The translations under genes and the position numbers were made by a program. Below, one piece after another: positions 63,324 through 64,000 of a DNA stretch of 64,000 nt. The DNA lies in NCBI RefSeq assembly GCF_000718515.1, contig NZ_JNZS01000022.1, positions 33,223-97,222 of the forward strand, written 5' to 3'. The stretch is from Micromonospora parva (GTDB lineage: Bacteria; Actinomycetota; Actinomycetes; Mycobacteriales; Micromonosporaceae). A model generated the notes under the pieces. The model saw only the letters and a list, made by a program, of their open reading frames with translations. It searched no databases and had not been told where the DNA came from. Positions within the stretch are counted from its first letter, which is position 1. Each line of letters begins with the position of its first letter.

Positions 63324-63423
63324 CAGCGCTCTTTGCGCCGGGCCATGGCCGGCTGGCGGGGCCGGTGCGCCGGTCCGTGCCGGCATACGGAGCCAGGCCG
63401 GGCGTGGGTGGGCCGGGCCGCCA

Positions 63424-63500
63424 TGATCGACTCGGGTTTCATGAAGTCGGGGTGTCCCGGCGTCCCGGATCCCCCGGTTTCCGTGAACCCGAGTGGATCA
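63424..63500. repeat. Long-span inverted repeat, 15-base arms
   Basis: TGATCGACTCGGGTT (63424-63438) pairs with AACCCGAGTGGATCA (63486-63500) with one mismatch. The 47 bases between are rich in CCCGG. It looks like an intergenic hairpin element and may be dispersed in the genome. Confidence 0.55.
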
Positions 63501-63535
63501 CGGGCGTGCGGGCCGGTTCGGTGCCGGTGAGTCCG

Positions 63536-63590
63536 TGGTTGTGTGGGTGGTGTGTCGGGTTGTGGGGTGTTTGTGGGTGGTGGCCGGGGG
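63536..63590 (+). other. G/T-rich tract with five G-runs
   Basis: Over about 55 bases the + strand is almost only G and T and has five runs of three to five G. This can form G-quadruplex-like structure in single-stranded DNA or RNA. No coding signal is seen. Confidence 0.5.
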
Positions 63591-63622
63591 CACGCGTAGG
63601 CGGGAATCGTGGTCGGGCCGGG

Positions 63623-63820
63623 GTCGTTACACACCCTGACGATCGCAGCACCACCTCCCGCCGCCCGGTCTTCACGGGCGCGGGATCCGAGGTCCGGCAG
63701 GGTGGAATGCCCCCCGCCACCCGGTCGTTATGGACCCCACGACCGACCGCAGGCACCGCCGTGATGGGGGTGCCGACAGGTTGGGCCACCCCCGGAATGA
63801 CCCCGGCCCCCCGGTCGTTA
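63623..63820 (+). repeat. Three spaced copies of a GTCGTTA element
   Basis: GTCGTTACAC (63623), GTCGTTATGG (63724) and GTCGTTACAC (63814) recur on the same strand, 101 and 90 bases apart. Each is followed within 20 bases by an ACCCC or CCCTGAC-type run. They lie upstream of the partial gene at 63978 and may be protein-binding sites. No gene is seen from 63324 to 63977. Confidence 0.4.
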
Positions 63821-63977
63821 CACCTGGACCCCGGCGCCACGAGCCCCCCGCTCGCAGGCCGCCGACCCCTCAGACTTTCCCGGTTTGTTTGTGCAGCGCC
63901 GGACGAGGTGCTCACACCCTGCCGCCGTTCCCCCCTTTGGCGGTTCGGGTGTTCCTACCCCCGAAGGAGCTACCCCC

Positions 63978-64000
63978 ATGAACACGATCTTCCGTAAGAG
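63978..64000 (+). CDS. Start of a gene cut by the window end
   Basis: An ATG at 63978 follows AAGGAG by eight bases and opens MNTIFRK. The basic start could be the beginning of a signal peptide. Too little remains to name it. The preceding 700 bases of repeats form its unusually long upstream region. Confidence 0.6.

Overview
The window is high-GC actinobacterial DNA with many GTG starts, short GTGA/ATGA gene overlaps and dense regulator content. Gene types (class Ia ribonucleotide reductase under a B12 riboswitch, a DUF397/XRE pair, a PknB-like kinase, a mycothiol-type DinB protein, EccB, a rifampin monooxygenase) suit a Micromonosporaceae chromosome, probably Micromonospora. That assignment is inference from gene content; no marker gene such as rRNA is present. 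I found no tRNA, rRNA, CRISPR array, insertion sequence or prophage.

Region 1 (1-2.3 kb) has a gene tail, a perfect 32-bp hairpin, a deletion scar joining two gene remnants, and a reverse-strand cobalt-uptake operon (cbtB, cbtA, degenerate histidine phosphatase) under a cobalamin riboswitch. Region 2 (2.4-9.9 kb) is a non-phosphorylative deoxysugar oxidation cluster, best read as L-fucose-type: lactonase, a three-gene ABC importer, aldo/keto reductase, then reverse-strand L-fuconate dehydratase and a FadR-type repressor. Two matching LacI-type operators precede the lactonase and the importer.

Region 3 (9.9-16.5 kb) holds nrdA-nrdB behind NrdR-like boxes and a second cobalamin riboswitch, a MerR regulator fused to a cysteine-less peroxiredoxin domain, a divergent enolase paralogue and a DksA/TraR zinc-finger protein. 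Region 4 (16.5-35.7 kb) is mixed accessory chromosome: a voltage-gated-like channel, several regulator/target pairs (TetR, HxlR with an NmrA-like oxidoreductase, AraC, MarR with a luciferase-hemerythrin fusion, ArsR with an MFS exporter), a Tat-exported PHP-domain protein, an acyl-CoA dehydrogenase, and a lone eccB followed by a 22-bp-arm hairpin.

Region 5 (35.8-43.0 kb) is a carbohydrate locus: binding protein plus two permeases on the reverse strand, divergent from a BchC-like dehydrogenase, a TIM-barrel isomerase and a GH63/MGH1-like glycosidase. It lacks a local ATPase and regulator. Region 6 (43.1-53.6 kb) has Nudix, DUF2267-like, FtsX, serpin-like, PemK-like, flavodoxin and kinase-like genes, then a rifampin monooxygenase with an upstream rifamycin-associated-element-like palindrome, and a diguanylate cyclase. 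Region 7 (53.8-64.0 kb) has a DUF397/XRE pair, a LacI gene with tandem operators and a small partner ORF, a Ser/Thr kinase, a phosphatase, GNAT, DinB, nitrilase-family and DedA genes and a NarL-type two-component system. It ends in about 700 bases of repeats and G-rich DNA before a gene that runs off the window.
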